DNA from: Massilia terrae
GTDB lineage: Bacteria > Pseudomonadota > Gammaproteobacteria > Burkholderiales > Burkholderiaceae_D
Assembly: GCF_024753145.1 (NCBI RefSeq)
Contig: NZ_JANUGU010000009.1
Coordinates: forward strand, 1 to 64,000
Reading direction: 5' to 3'
DNA: 64,000 nt
How positions within the stretch are numbered: the first letter of the stretch is position 1; every line of letters starts with the position of its first letter. The notes beneath the pieces were generated by a model that was given only the letters and a program-made list of their open reading frames with translations, did no database searches and was not told the origin of the DNA. Shown one piece after another: positions 25,288-34,960 of this stretch. The position numbers and the translations under genes are program-made.

Positions 25288-27741
25288 ATGCCCAAGATGC
25301 ATCGCGCGCCAGTTCGGCACCAACCATTACCTGTTCCTCGCGTAGGCCTGGCGCCGCGCGCCATCCACGTCGCGGTCGCCACCTTGCTTGCCACGCCGTC
25401 CGCAGCCGTTTTTGCCCAAAGCACGGTTGCCGACAGCACCGCCGCTCCGGCGGAGACCGTGATCGTGACCGGAACCCGCAGTATCGGCACCAAGATGCGT
25501 GACAGCGCGGCGCCGGTGGCGGTGCTGTCGGCCGACGCGCTGCGCGAAACGGGGGCGTCGAACCTGTTCGACGCGATGACCACACTGATGCCGTCCTATA
25601 ACTCGCAGTCTGTTGGCGGCGACATCGGCAACATGATCCGCTCGGTGCAGCTGCGCGGCCTGGGCCCGAACCATGTGCTGGTCCTGGTCAACGGCAAGCG
25701 CCGCCACAACACGGCCAGCATCGCCGCCGATGCCGGCCCCAACCAGTATTCCTCGCCAGCCGACCTCGACCTGATTCCGGTCTCGGCGGTCGACCACATC
25801 GAAATCCTCCAGGACGGCGCCGCCGCGCAATACGGCTCGGATGCGATTGCGGGCGTCATCAACATCATCCTCAAATCCTCGCCGAGTGCGGGCGAAGCCA
25901 GCCTGACGGTCGGCAGTTACGGCGACAGCAAGGTCAACCCGCACCATGACCACAACGGGCTGACACGCGACCTGCTGATCGACAAGGGCTTCGCGCTCAC
26001 ATCCAGCGGCTTCGCCCACCTGTCGGCGCAACTGCGCGACCACGATTTCACCAACCAGACCGGCGCCGACCTGGTGACCACCAACGGTTTCGGCACGCCC
26101 CTCGTGCCGCGCTCGCCGGCATCGGACCCCTTCCCCAGCAAGGTCAGCGGCGATTCGAAGAGCCAGGTCGGCGGCGCGGCCTTGAACGCGGGCTTCCGCC
26201 TGGCGGGCGGCGCCGAAGCCTACGGGAATGCCACCTATGCCCACCGCAAGGCCTGGAGTTACCAGAACTGGCGCACCCCGGCCAAGGCGCCGACCTTCTA
26301 CCCCAACGGCTTCGAACCGGTCGAGACGGCGAAGGAAGACGACTACGCGGCCAGCGTCGGCATCAAGGGCGCGGCCAGCAACGGCTGGCATTGGGACCTG
26401 AGCACCACCTATGGCCGCGACGACATCGCGATCGGCGTCGAGGACAGCGTCAACCGGCCGTTGCTGCGCAAGACGGGCAGTTCGCCGACCAGCTTCTACG
26501 ACGGCCAGTACACGTTCTCGCAGTGGACCAGCAACGCCGACTTCAGCAAGTCCTTCGACCTCGGCTGGCGGGCCCCGCTGGCCCTGGCGTTCGGCCTGGA
26601 AGCGCGCCACGAATCCTACAGCCTGGGCGCCGGCGACGAGGCTTCGCGCTACGACTTCGGTCCCGACGGCTTTCCCGGGTACGCGCTGGCCGACGCCGGC
26701 ACGCACACCCGCCGCAACGTGGCCGCCTATGTCGATGTCGGCGTGCGCCCGATGCCGCAGTGGCAGGTCAACGTCGCCGGCCGCCAGGAGCACTACAGCG
26801 ACTTCGGCAACACCTTCAATGCAAAGCTGACCAGCCGTTATGACTTCACGCCCTCGTTCGCCCTGCGCGGCACGGTGAGCAACGGCTTCAGGGCGCCGAC
26901 GCTGCAGGAAGAATTCTATTCGGCCACCAATGTCGGCCCCACCTACGCCGACGTGGTCCTGCCGGCCAATTCGCCTTCCGCCTCGTTCGCCGGGGCCAGG
27001 CCGCTGGCGCCCGAAAAATCGAAAAACCTGAGCCTGGGCCTGGTGGCGACCGTGGCGCCGCGCCTGGCGGTCACGCTGGACATGTACCGGATCGAGGTCC
27101 GGCATCGCATCGTCGGCTCGGGGACGATCAGCGGCGCCGGCGCCGATGCGGCGATCGTCGCCCATGGCAGCGTACTCGACCCGAGCATCACCGACGCCAC
27201 CGTCAGCTACCTGACCAATGGCGTCGACACCCGGACCCACGGCCTGGACGCGACCGCCGACTATCCGATGGACCTCGGCGACTATGGCAAGGTCAAGTGG
27301 ACCGCAGGGCTGAACCTGAACCATAACCGGGTGACCGGCACCAACCTCGCCGGCGGCGTCAATCCGGCGGCGATCTCGCCGGTGATCGATGCGACGCCGA
27401 AAAGCAAGCTGATCGTGGGTGGCAAATACTTCTACGGCGACTGGAACCTCAATCTGCGCGTGACCCGCTACGGCGACACGCAACTGACGGTGGCCGACCC
27501 CGACACCGACGGTGCGCCGTTCCACACCAACCGCATCAAGCCGACCACGATCGCCGACCTGGAGACGGGCTATGACTTCACCAGCAAACTGAGCTTGACC
27601 GCCGGCGTGAAGAACCTGTTCAACCATTTCCCCGAGCACGCGATTTCGCAGGGCTACACGCATGCTTACGTGCTGCCGAGCTTCTCGCCCTTCGGCATCA
27701 ATGGCGCGTATTACTACGTCAAGCTCGCGTATTCGCTATAG
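25288..27741 (+). CDS. TonB-dependent receptor at the end of the copper locus
   Basis: The 817-residue outer-membrane protein has a long cationic N-terminus with signal peptide (cleavage near VFAQS), a TonB-box-like ETVIVTGTR at about 53, a plug with VDHIEILQDGAAAQYGSDAIAGVINI near 170, and a large beta-barrel. The plug resembles the vitamin B12/iron/copper receptor group rather than the FhuA group. Position after copCD suggests a copper or metal-complex ligand, but the 265-bp gap and its own ribosome site (GAGGATACA) allow independent regulation. A 22-bp hairpin follows 7 bp after the stop. Confidence 0.87.
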   Translation: MPKMHRAPVRHQPLPVPRVGLAPRAIHVAVATLLATPSAAVFAQSTVADSTAAPAETVIVTGTRSIGTKMRDSAAPVAVLSADALRETGASNLFDAMTTLMPSYNSQSVGGDIGNMIRSVQLRGLGPNHVLVLVNGKRRHNTASIAADAGPNQYSSPADLDLIPVSAVDHIEILQDGAAAQYGSDAIAGVINIILKSSPSAGEASLTVGSYGDSKVNPHHDHNGLTRDLLIDKGFALTSSGFAHLSAQLRDHDFTNQTGADLVTTNGFGTPLVPRSPASDPFPSKVSGDSKSQVGGAALNAGFRLAGGAEAYGNATYAHRKAWSYQNWRTPAKAPTFYPNGFEPVETAKEDDYAASVGIKGAASNGWHWDLSTTYGRDDIAIGVEDSVNRPLLRKTGSSPTSFYDGQYTFSQWTSNADFSKSFDLGWRAPLALAFGLEARHESYSLGAGDEASRYDFGPDGFPGYALADAGTHTRRNVAAYVDVGVRPMPQWQVNVAGRQEHYSDFGNTFNAKLTSRYDFTPSFALRGTVSNGFRAPTLQEEFYSATNVGPTYADVVLPANSPSASFAGARPLAPEKSKNLSLGLVATVAPRLAVTLDMYRIEVRHRIVGSGTISGAGADAAIVAHGSVLDPSITDATVSYLTNGVDTRTHGLDATADYPMDLGDYGKVKWTAGLNLNHNRVTGTNLAGGVNPAAISPVIDATPKSKLIVGGKYFYGDWNLNLRVTRYGDTQLTVADPDTDGAPFHTNRIKPTTIADLETGYDFTSKLSLTAGVKNLFNHFPEHAISQGYTHAYVLPSFSPFGINGAYYYVKLAYSL

Positions 27742-27748
27742 GTGATGC

Positions 27749-27796
27749 GCCGGTGGCCGTTCAGCCGCGTTCCGACGCGGCTGAACGGCCACCGGC
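27749..27796. terminator. Very long perfect hairpin after the TonB receptor gene
   Basis: Positions 27749-27770 and 27775-27796 form a 22-bp perfect stem around a TCCG tetraloop, 7 bp after the receptor stop. There is no T-run, so it would work as a GC-strong terminator or as a 3'-end stabiliser. Confidence 0.65.
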
Positions 27797-27840
27797 AAGG
27801 ACCATCGGGTGAGTTGATACGCTGGGCATCGAGAGCCCAA

Positions 27841-27877
27841 CGCCCGCATGCCGTGCAAGCCGCGCGGCATGCGGGCG
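27841..27877. terminator. Second perfect hairpin, directly after the aspartase gene
   Basis: CGCCCGCATGCCG and CGGCATGCGGGCG form a 13-bp perfect stem with an 11-base loop, ending 2 bp from the stop of the minus-strand aspA. No T-run follows on the minus strand. It pairs with the hairpin at 27749-27796 to separate two convergent genes. Confidence 0.6.
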
Positions 27878-27879
27878 AG

Positions 27880-29280
<1,401 letters not shown>

Positions 29281-29305
29281 GGTGATCTCCGTTCCTGGAT
29301 GTTTG

Positions 29306-30142
29306 TTATAGCAACAGCTGGATGCCGAACGTGAAGGCAAGCTGGCGCTTGTCTGCGCGCGCCGGGCCGATGTCGCGGCCGGCGCTGCCTTGCAGGATGA
29401 GGCTGTCGGCCAGCCGCCATTTGAATCCGACGCTCGCCAGCGTCTGGCTGCCCTCGCCCGCGGCCCGCGTGTGCCCGACTTCGACGCGGCACTCGACCGT
29501 CGCCATGCACTGGCGCGTCAGCTTGACGCCGGCCAGCCAAGCGTTCGTCCCCCCCTGCACCAGGTTCCGGCCGGCCTCGACGAACAAGGCGTTGTCGCCG
29601 CGATGGACTCCGAGCACCAGCGGCAGCAGCAGGCTGGGGCCTGGATCGCCCAAGCCACGCTCGACGGAACTGGCCGACAGGTTCCAGCTATAGGCGGGAA
29701 ACATGGCCAGGGCGACGCCGGCCGGCTCGAGCTCGGCGAAGCGCCATTTGAGCCCGACCGTTGCCGACCCCAGGCCCGACCGCGTATCCGTTCCCGGCTC
29801 GCGCAGCATCAGGTGCGGAATCGCCACCACGAGCTGGGTTCGTTCGCTCAGGCCGTAGTTGACGTCCATTGCCGGCACCGCATATTTCCGGCTGTCGGCC
29901 GTACGCTCGCCGCTGGCGACGATGTTGATCTCCCAGTTGCGCGCGCCGGGCGTATCGGTGTCCTCGGTCGCCTCCGCATTGGGCAGCATCCCGGCCAGCA
30001 ACAGGGCTGCGAGCCGCGCCTTGGCGCGGCGCCGGATGCCGCGCCGCAGCCGGGGCGCGATCGCCAAGTGCGGGACCCGCAGCTTGCAGGCTTGCTGTTC
30101 GCCGACGCAGGGGGCGGCGTCGTACAAATCGGTATCGTCCAT
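29306..30142 (-). CDS. Predicted outer-membrane beta-barrel protein
   Basis: The 278-residue protein has a long basic N-terminus and a hydrophobic signal core (ARLAALLLAGMLPNAEA, about residues 43-59). The mature part has alternating amphipathic strands with Gly and aromatic residues, resembling the meta-pathway phenol-degradation/transporter-like outer-membrane family (NWEINIVASGER near 68; LASVGFKWRL near 244). It may be a diffusion channel for the substrate handled by neighbouring catabolic genes. A GAGG site 8 bases before 30142 supports this start. It lies 25 bp upstream of aspA on the same strand, so the two are probably cotranscribed. Confidence 0.7.
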   Translation of the reverse strand: MDDTDLYDAAPCVGEQQACKLRVPHLAIAPRLRRGIRRRAKARLAALLLAGMLPNAEATEDTDTPGARNWEINIVASGERTADSRKYAVPAMDVNYGLSERTQLVVAIPHLMLREPGTDTRSGLGSATVGLKWRFAELEPAGVALAMFPAYSWNLSASSVERGLGDPGPSLLLPLVLGVHRGDNALFVEAGRNLVQGGTNAWLAGVKLTRQCMATVECRVEVGHTRAAGEGSQTLASVGFKWRLADSLILQGSAGRDIGPARADKRQLAFTFGIQLLL

Positions 30143-30315
30143 CCGCGTGCCTCGGTGTCGAATTGAACATGCAGTGCCGGTATCGCTCGTGAGCGCACGG
30201 CCCGATGTATTTTAGGTAGGCAGCGGTGGGTTTTTCTGCCGAGTTCCCGGGTCGAGCCAGTGCGTCAGCGCCGAAGATGATCGCCAGACGGCATATCGTA
30301 TTGCCCGTTCGAGAA

Positions 30316-31242
30316 TCAGTAACCGCTCACCCGGTCGACCAGGCCAATCATCGGCAAGCCTTGCCGGTGGCGGTGGATGTTGCCGATGACCGCTTCGACC
30401 GCGGTTTCCGGCTGGGTCATGCTGGCGATGTGCGGCGTCAGTGTCACCCGCGGATGTGTCCAGAACGGATGGCCTGGCGGCAGCGGTTCCGGTTCGCACA
30501 CATCGAGGATGGCATTTCCCAGTTGCCCATCCTCCAGAGCCTGGAGCAAGTCCTCCTGGACCAGGTGGCCGCCGCGTCCGACGTTGATCAGGGTGGCGCC
30601 GCGCGGCAGCTGGTCGAACAGCGGCTTGGACAGGATGCCGCGAGTACTGCCGGTCAAGGGCAACAGGCAGATCAGGATGTCCGTGCGCATCAGGAACGCT
30701 GGCAATTGCTCCGGGCCGGCATGGCATGCCACCCCCTCGATCCGTTGCGGCGAACGGCTCCAGCCCGCGCAGTCAAAGCCGAAACCGGACAGGCGCTCCA
30801 GCACGGCGCGCCCCAGCATGCCCAGGCCGAGTACACCGACACGGCGCGACGCGGCAGGATGCACGCGATGGGCCTGCCAGTTTGCGTTGCACTGTTGTTC
30901 CAGGTAGGTGCGCCAATTGCGATGGATGGAGAGCACCGCCAGGCTCACGTACTCGACCATGCCGGCGATGATGCCGGACTCCACCATGCGCACCACCGGC
31001 AGCGTCGCGGGGATGGCGGAGAGATCGAAATGATCGGTGCCCGCCCCGGTCGAAAACAGGACTTCCAGATTGGGAAACCGGGCCGCGATGTCATCCGGCG
31101 GCTGCCACGCGGCCAGGTAGCGCACCTGGCGCGGGTCGCCAATGTCGGGCCAGATGCGAAACGGCAGATCCGGCATCTGGCGGGCAAACAGTTCCGCCCA
31201 GACGGCGCCGCGAACCGGGTCGGCTTTGTAGACGAAACTCAT
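30316..31242 (-). CDS. ghrA: Glyoxylate/hydroxypyruvate reductase, GhrA type
   Basis: The 308-residue protein is a D-2-hydroxyacid dehydrogenase of the GhrA group: Rossmann motif VGVLGLGMLGR near residue 138, catalytic Arg in NVGRGGHL near 230, Glu in DVCEPEPLP near 260 and His in TPHIAS near 280. It reduces glyoxylate to glycolate and hydroxypyruvate to glycerate with NAD(P)H. The start at 31242 matches the family N-terminus; the frame extends to 31308 within the cupin gene. It lies 5 bp after the bicupin stop and so is cotranscribed. The D-threonine-aldolase-family enzyme upstream could supply glyoxylate. Confidence 0.9.
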   Translation of the reverse strand: MSFVYKADPVRGAVWAELFARQMPDLPFRIWPDIGDPRQVRYLAAWQPPDDIAARFPNLEVLFSTGAGTDHFDLSAIPATLPVVRMVESGIIAGMVEYVSLAVLSIHRNWRTYLEQQCNANWQAHRVHPAASRRVGVLGLGMLGRAVLERLSGFGFDCAGWSRSPQRIEGVACHAGPEQLPAFLMRTDILICLLPLTGSTRGILSKPLFDQLPRGATLINVGRGGHLVQEDLLQALEDGQLGNAILDVCEPEPLPPGHPFWTHPRVTLTPHIASMTQPETAVEAVIGNIHRHRQGLPMIGLVDRVSGY

Positions 31243-31247
31243 GGCGC

Positions 31248-31991
31248 TCAGGCCGGCCGATAGATGACATACACCTTCGCCACGTGTTCGCGGCTCTCCC
31301 AGCTGCACCTTGCTCCCTGCTCGACCAGGAAGATGTCGCCTTTCGAGAACCTGCCCTCGCGGCCGGTCTCATCGACAAACGTCACGCTGCCCTCCAGCAG
31401 GTACATCAGTTCGAAATGGCGGTACAGCATCGCGCGGCGGTGGTACGGCGTCGAATCCCAGGTGCCGCAGACAAACTCCCCATCGGCGGAGCGATAGTCG
31501 GTGTAGTTGCGGCATGCCGGTGTTGGCGTCAGCAGGAGTTCGGCCAGCGGCGTGCCGGACGGTTCGAGCTGCGGGTTCTCCTTGATCGGCACGATGGCGC
31601 GCTCGCCGGGCTGGCTGCCGTTGTAGCGCGCGAAGATCAACGATACGGGACCGTCGGCGGACCAGGAGAACGCCGCGCCCTGCTGGATCACCGCACTCTG
31701 GCCGGCTTCCAGTGTCAGGTCCGCGTCCGGGTACGACAGGGTCACGCGGCCCTCGTCGACGATGATGAATTCGTCGGCCGGCATGGATGGCACCGCGCCG
31801 CCGCCGGCCCCGAGGGTAATGACGCCCGCGGTCACCGGGCCCGGCGCCCAGTCCAGGCAGCGGCGGCTGGCAAGAAAACGGTCTTCGCCGGCCGCCGCCG
31901 CCACGGCATTGCCCTGGTTCGGGTCGCGCGCAAACTGGCGCAGGTCGACGAATGATGGCGGCGTGCTCGCTTGGGGAAGTGGATTCGGCAT
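31248..31991 (-). CDS. Bicupin protein (ureidoglycine aminohydrolase-like fold)
   Basis: The 247-residue protein has two cupin barrels (about residues 40-125 and 160-245). The second has the EutQ/DUF861-like pattern FELMYLLEGSVTFVD and the ligand region RHFE. The layout resembles (S)-ureidoglycine aminohydrolase (AllE) and related bicupins, which sit beside glyoxylate genes in ureide pathways, and here ghrA follows at once. No other allantoin gene is in the window, so I call only the fold. MPNPLP at 31991 is the likely start, though its ribosome site is weak; a longer frame reaches 32192. Confidence 0.72.
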   Translation of the reverse strand: MPNPLPQASTPPSFVDLRQFARDPNQGNAVAAAAGEDRFLASRRCLDWAPGPVTAGVITLGAGGGAVPSMPADEFIIVDEGRVTLSYPDADLTLEAGQSAVIQQGAAFSWSADGPVSLIFARYNGSQPGERAIVPIKENPQLEPSGTPLAELLLTPTPACRNYTDYRSADGEFVCGTWDSTPYHRRAMLYRHFELMYLLEGSVTFVDETGREGRFSKGDIFLVEQGARCSWESREHVAKVYVIYRPA

Positions 31992-32199
31992 GATCTGGGC
32001 TTTCGATGGTCTGGTGATGAACTTACCGGGCAGTAGACCATGAACGGCATGCTCGACAAGCTCGTTTTCATGCCCGCGTTCCACAGAATGATTGGAATTC
32101 AGGGGCACACGCGGCATAGCCTGCCGCGCTGCATGACAACCCGCGGTGGCAGGGACGCACTGTCCCCGCATATGCGCCAGGTCGATGCTCATGCTGGCT

Positions 32200-33792
32200 T
32201 CAGCTTTCCAGCCACACTTGTTCGGCGAACGAGAACCCCATCAGGCCGCCCAAGGGGTGCGAGCCATAGCCTTTCAGCTTGTTGGTGAAGCCATCGAGCG
32301 AATGGTTGAAGATCGGGATGCCGACGCCGCAATGGTCGTGCACCAGCACTTGCATGTCCGCGTACATTTGCTTGCGCCTGCCCTCGTCGGTTTCGCCACG
32401 GGCGAGGTCCAGCAGTTGGTCGAATTGCTCATTCTTCCAGCCCGAGACGTTGGTCGGCGCCGTGGATTTGAAGAACATCGTGAACAGCAGGTCGACCGTG
32501 GGGCGCGGATTGATGTTGCCGAACGTCATAGGATGCTTGGCCCAGTGGTTTGACCAATAGCCGTCGGGCGGCATGCGCTTGACCTCCAGGTGCATGCCTA
32601 TCTTTTGCCCGGTCAGTTGCAACACTTGCGCGGTATCGACCGAACCGCTCGCGGGCGTGGCGGCCACGATCGGCAAACTTCTTCCGGCCATGCCCGACTT
32701 GCGCAAGTGGTACCTGGCCTTGTCCAGGTCCATCGCGCGCTGCGGCAGGCCCGCAAAATAGTATTTGCTGCTGCGCTGGACCGGCTGGTCGTTGCCGATG
32801 TCCGCATAACCCCGCATCGACACCTTGCGGATGAGCTCCCGGTCCATCATGTATTTCATCGCCAGCACGAAGTCCGGGTTCTTCACCGGCCCCAGGTAGT
32901 CACGCATGATGAGATCGGTGTAATTGCCGGTATTCGATTCGAACAGGGTGTAGCCGGCCGCCGCCTTGACGGCCTGCGCCGAGCGCGGGTTGACGCCGTT
33001 GATCAAGTCGACGTCGCCCGACAGCAGCGCGTTCACGCGCGCCGCGTCGTCGGGAATCGCGAAGTATTCAATCTCGTCGAGGTAGGGCTTGCCCGGCTTC
33101 CAGTAGTCCTTGTTGGCAACGCCGACCGAACGTATGCCTGGACGAAACTCCTTGCATCGATATGGGCCGGTCCCGTTGGCGGTAGTGAAATCCCGCGTGC
33201 CATCCCGGACGATGAGGAAATTCGATGTTCCTAACAAGAGCGGCAAGTCGATATTCGGCGCCTTCAGCACGATCTTCACTTCGTTCGGGCCGACCGCTTT
33301 GACGTCCGCAAACTCGTCCGCGATGAGCTTGGCCTTGGACGCGGTGGCCGGGTCCTTCTGGCGCAGCAACGAGTACACCACGTCGGCCGCGGCCAGAGCC
33401 TGGCCATCGTGGAACATCACGTCCTTGCGCAGCTTGACCGACCACGTCACCGCGTCCGCGGTGTCGATCGACTCGGCGAGTTCCAGCCGCGAATTCAGGC
33501 TGGCGTCGATCGCGGTCAGGCCGTTGTAGAACATGAAATGGCGCACGTAGTCGGCGATGGTGCCACCCTTGGCGGGATCCAGCGTATCGGAGGTCGAACT
33601 GGCGGCCGCGGCCACGCGAATGCGCCCACCCTTCCTTGGCGTCTGCGCCTGCGCGACGCCGGCATGCGTCAGCAGGGCACCCGCGACGCCCGACATCATG
33701 CCGCCCGCCACCAGGCTGCGCAGGACGTCGCGGCGCGAAAGGCCGCGCCTGAGATCGGCGGACGGCGGAAGGATGATGTCGGAGTCGCGCAT
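32200..33792 (-). CDS. ABC transporter substrate-binding protein, peptide/opine family, Tat-exported
   Basis: The 530-residue protein has a twin-arginine signal (LSRRDVLRSLVAGG near residue 18, cleavage near AQAQ) and the family 5 extracellular solute-binding fold (starting GGRIRVAAAASS, with LDPAKGG near 72 and the WSVKLRKDVMFHDG signature near 115). It should deliver a peptide-like, opine-like or cationic amine substrate to an ABC importer. No permease genes are adjacent: the only matching permeases and ATPase are at 46448-50110, about 13 kb away on the same strand. A GAGGA site precedes the start. Confidence 0.88.
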   Translation of the reverse strand: MRDSDIILPPSADLRRGLSRRDVLRSLVAGGMMSGVAGALLTHAGVAQAQTPRKGGRIRVAAAASSTSDTLDPAKGGTIADYVRHFMFYNGLTAIDASLNSRLELAESIDTADAVTWSVKLRKDVMFHDGQALAAADVVYSLLRQKDPATASKAKLIADEFADVKAVGPNEVKIVLKAPNIDLPLLLGTSNFLIVRDGTRDFTTANGTGPYRCKEFRPGIRSVGVANKDYWKPGKPYLDEIEYFAIPDDAARVNALLSGDVDLINGVNPRSAQAVKAAAGYTLFESNTGNYTDLIMRDYLGPVKNPDFVLAMKYMMDRELIRKVSMRGYADIGNDQPVQRSSKYYFAGLPQRAMDLDKARYHLRKSGMAGRSLPIVAATPASGSVDTAQVLQLTGQKIGMHLEVKRMPPDGYWSNHWAKHPMTFGNINPRPTVDLLFTMFFKSTAPTNVSGWKNEQFDQLLDLARGETDEGRRKQMYADMQVLVHDHCGVGIPIFNHSLDGFTNKLKGYGSHPLGGLMGFSFAEQVWLES

Positions 33793-33988
33793 GGATGTGT
33801 CCTCGAGGTTCTGGTAAATGGCCTGCTGGCGTGGCCTGCCGGCGAGCCAGTGCTATTGTAAGTTCCTTCACGAAGTATATTCTGCGGTCGGGCTCCGGGC
33901 CGGTAGCAGATGCTTGCATTCTTCGGCAGCTAATCAGTGATTGTCGTTCATTGCAAACACCGTGGGGCCGGCCCCCTGCGCCCAGGAG

Positions 33989-34954
33989 TTACCAGGGCCA
34001 GTGGACTTCGATGCCCAGGCCACCATCCCGGGCCTTCTCGTAGATCAGCCGCGCGACCGTCAAATCTTGCAGCGCGAGCCCGGTCAAATCGAACACGGTG
34101 ATGTCGTCCGGCGCCCGCGCCAGCCTTGCCTTGCCGGTCAACAGGTCGCCGATTTCGACACAGGGGGTCGCGGGCGCCCATTGCGACTCGCCGAGCTGGC
34201 GCGACTGTGCCAGGTCGTCGACGACCAGGCGCGCGCGTGCCAACAGGCCGTCCGGCAGTTCACGTTTTCCCTTGGTATCGGCGCCGACGCAATTCACATG
34301 CGCGCCCGGCTTGAGCGCGTCCGCGGCGAACAGCGGCCCGCCTCCGGGCGTGGCCGTGATGATCACGTCGCTGCTCGCCACGGCGCTGTCGGCATCGGCG
34401 GCGCAAGCGGCCGGCAAGCGTCCGGCGAAAAGGCGCTCGAAGCCTTCATCGCGCTGACGGTCGACGCTGACGTAGCACAGCGCGTCGACCTGTGGCAGCA
34501 CGCGCAGCGCATAGTCGACCTGGACACGCGCCTGCACGCCGGTACCGAACACGCACAGCCGCCTGCTGTCGGTACGGGCAAGCTGCTGCAGGCCGATCGC
34601 GCCGGCGGCTCCGGTGCGCGCGGTGGTGATCGCATTGCCATCGATGATGCAGACCGGGCGGCCGGTGGCCGGGTCGACCAGCATCACGGTGGCCTGGTGC
34701 GGCTCGCCGCCCAGCTGGCGGTTCGACGGCCAGAACCCGGCCGCTTTAAAGCCGAGCAATCCTTCCGCTGGCACGTCGCCAGCCTTGATGCCGAAGACGC
34801 CGCCCGTGGCCAGCTTTTCGCGGATCACCGGGAACACGCGGCCCTGCCGCTCGCTGTGAAGGACAAAGGCGCGCTGGACGGCTGCCAGCACGTCGTCGGG
34901 CTGAAGCACGGCGGCGACCGCTTCGGCATTCAGCATCAGGAGTCGGGATTGCAT
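33989..34954 (-). CDS. Ornithine cyclodeaminase/mu-crystallin family enzyme
   Basis: The 321-residue protein has the family's substrate domain (IREKLATGGVFGIKAGDV near residue 45, with the conserved Lys) and a Rossmann domain with VFGTGVQARVQV near 134. Members include ornithine cyclodeaminase, alanine dehydrogenase, ketimine reductase, EutC of hydroxyectoine breakdown, and iminosuccinate reductase BhcD. The neighbours (an aldolase of the hydroxyaspartate type, glyoxylate reductase, aspartase) make an imine/hydroxyaspartate role attractive, but the reaction cannot be read from sequence. It follows the ALDH by 6 bp and has a GGGGAG ribosome site. Confidence 0.83.
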   Translation of the reverse strand: MQSRLLMLNAEAVAAVLQPDDVLAAVQRAFVLHSERQGRVFPVIREKLATGGVFGIKAGDVPAEGLLGFKAAGFWPSNRQLGGEPHQATVMLVDPATGRPVCIIDGNAITTARTGAAGAIGLQQLARTDSRRLCVFGTGVQARVQVDYALRVLPQVDALCYVSVDRQRDEGFERLFAGRLPAACAADADSAVASSDVIITATPGGGPLFAADALKPGAHVNCVGADTKGKRELPDGLLARARLVVDDLAQSRQLGESQWAPATPCVEIGDLLTGKARLARAPDDITVFDLTGLALQDLTVARLIYEKARDGGLGIEVHWPW

Positions 34955-34960
34955 GGCCGC

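Noticed and set aside
25327..27663. 778-residue frame opposite the second TonB receptor gene
   Set aside because: Arg/Val/Gly-rich antisense shadow without recognisable domains.
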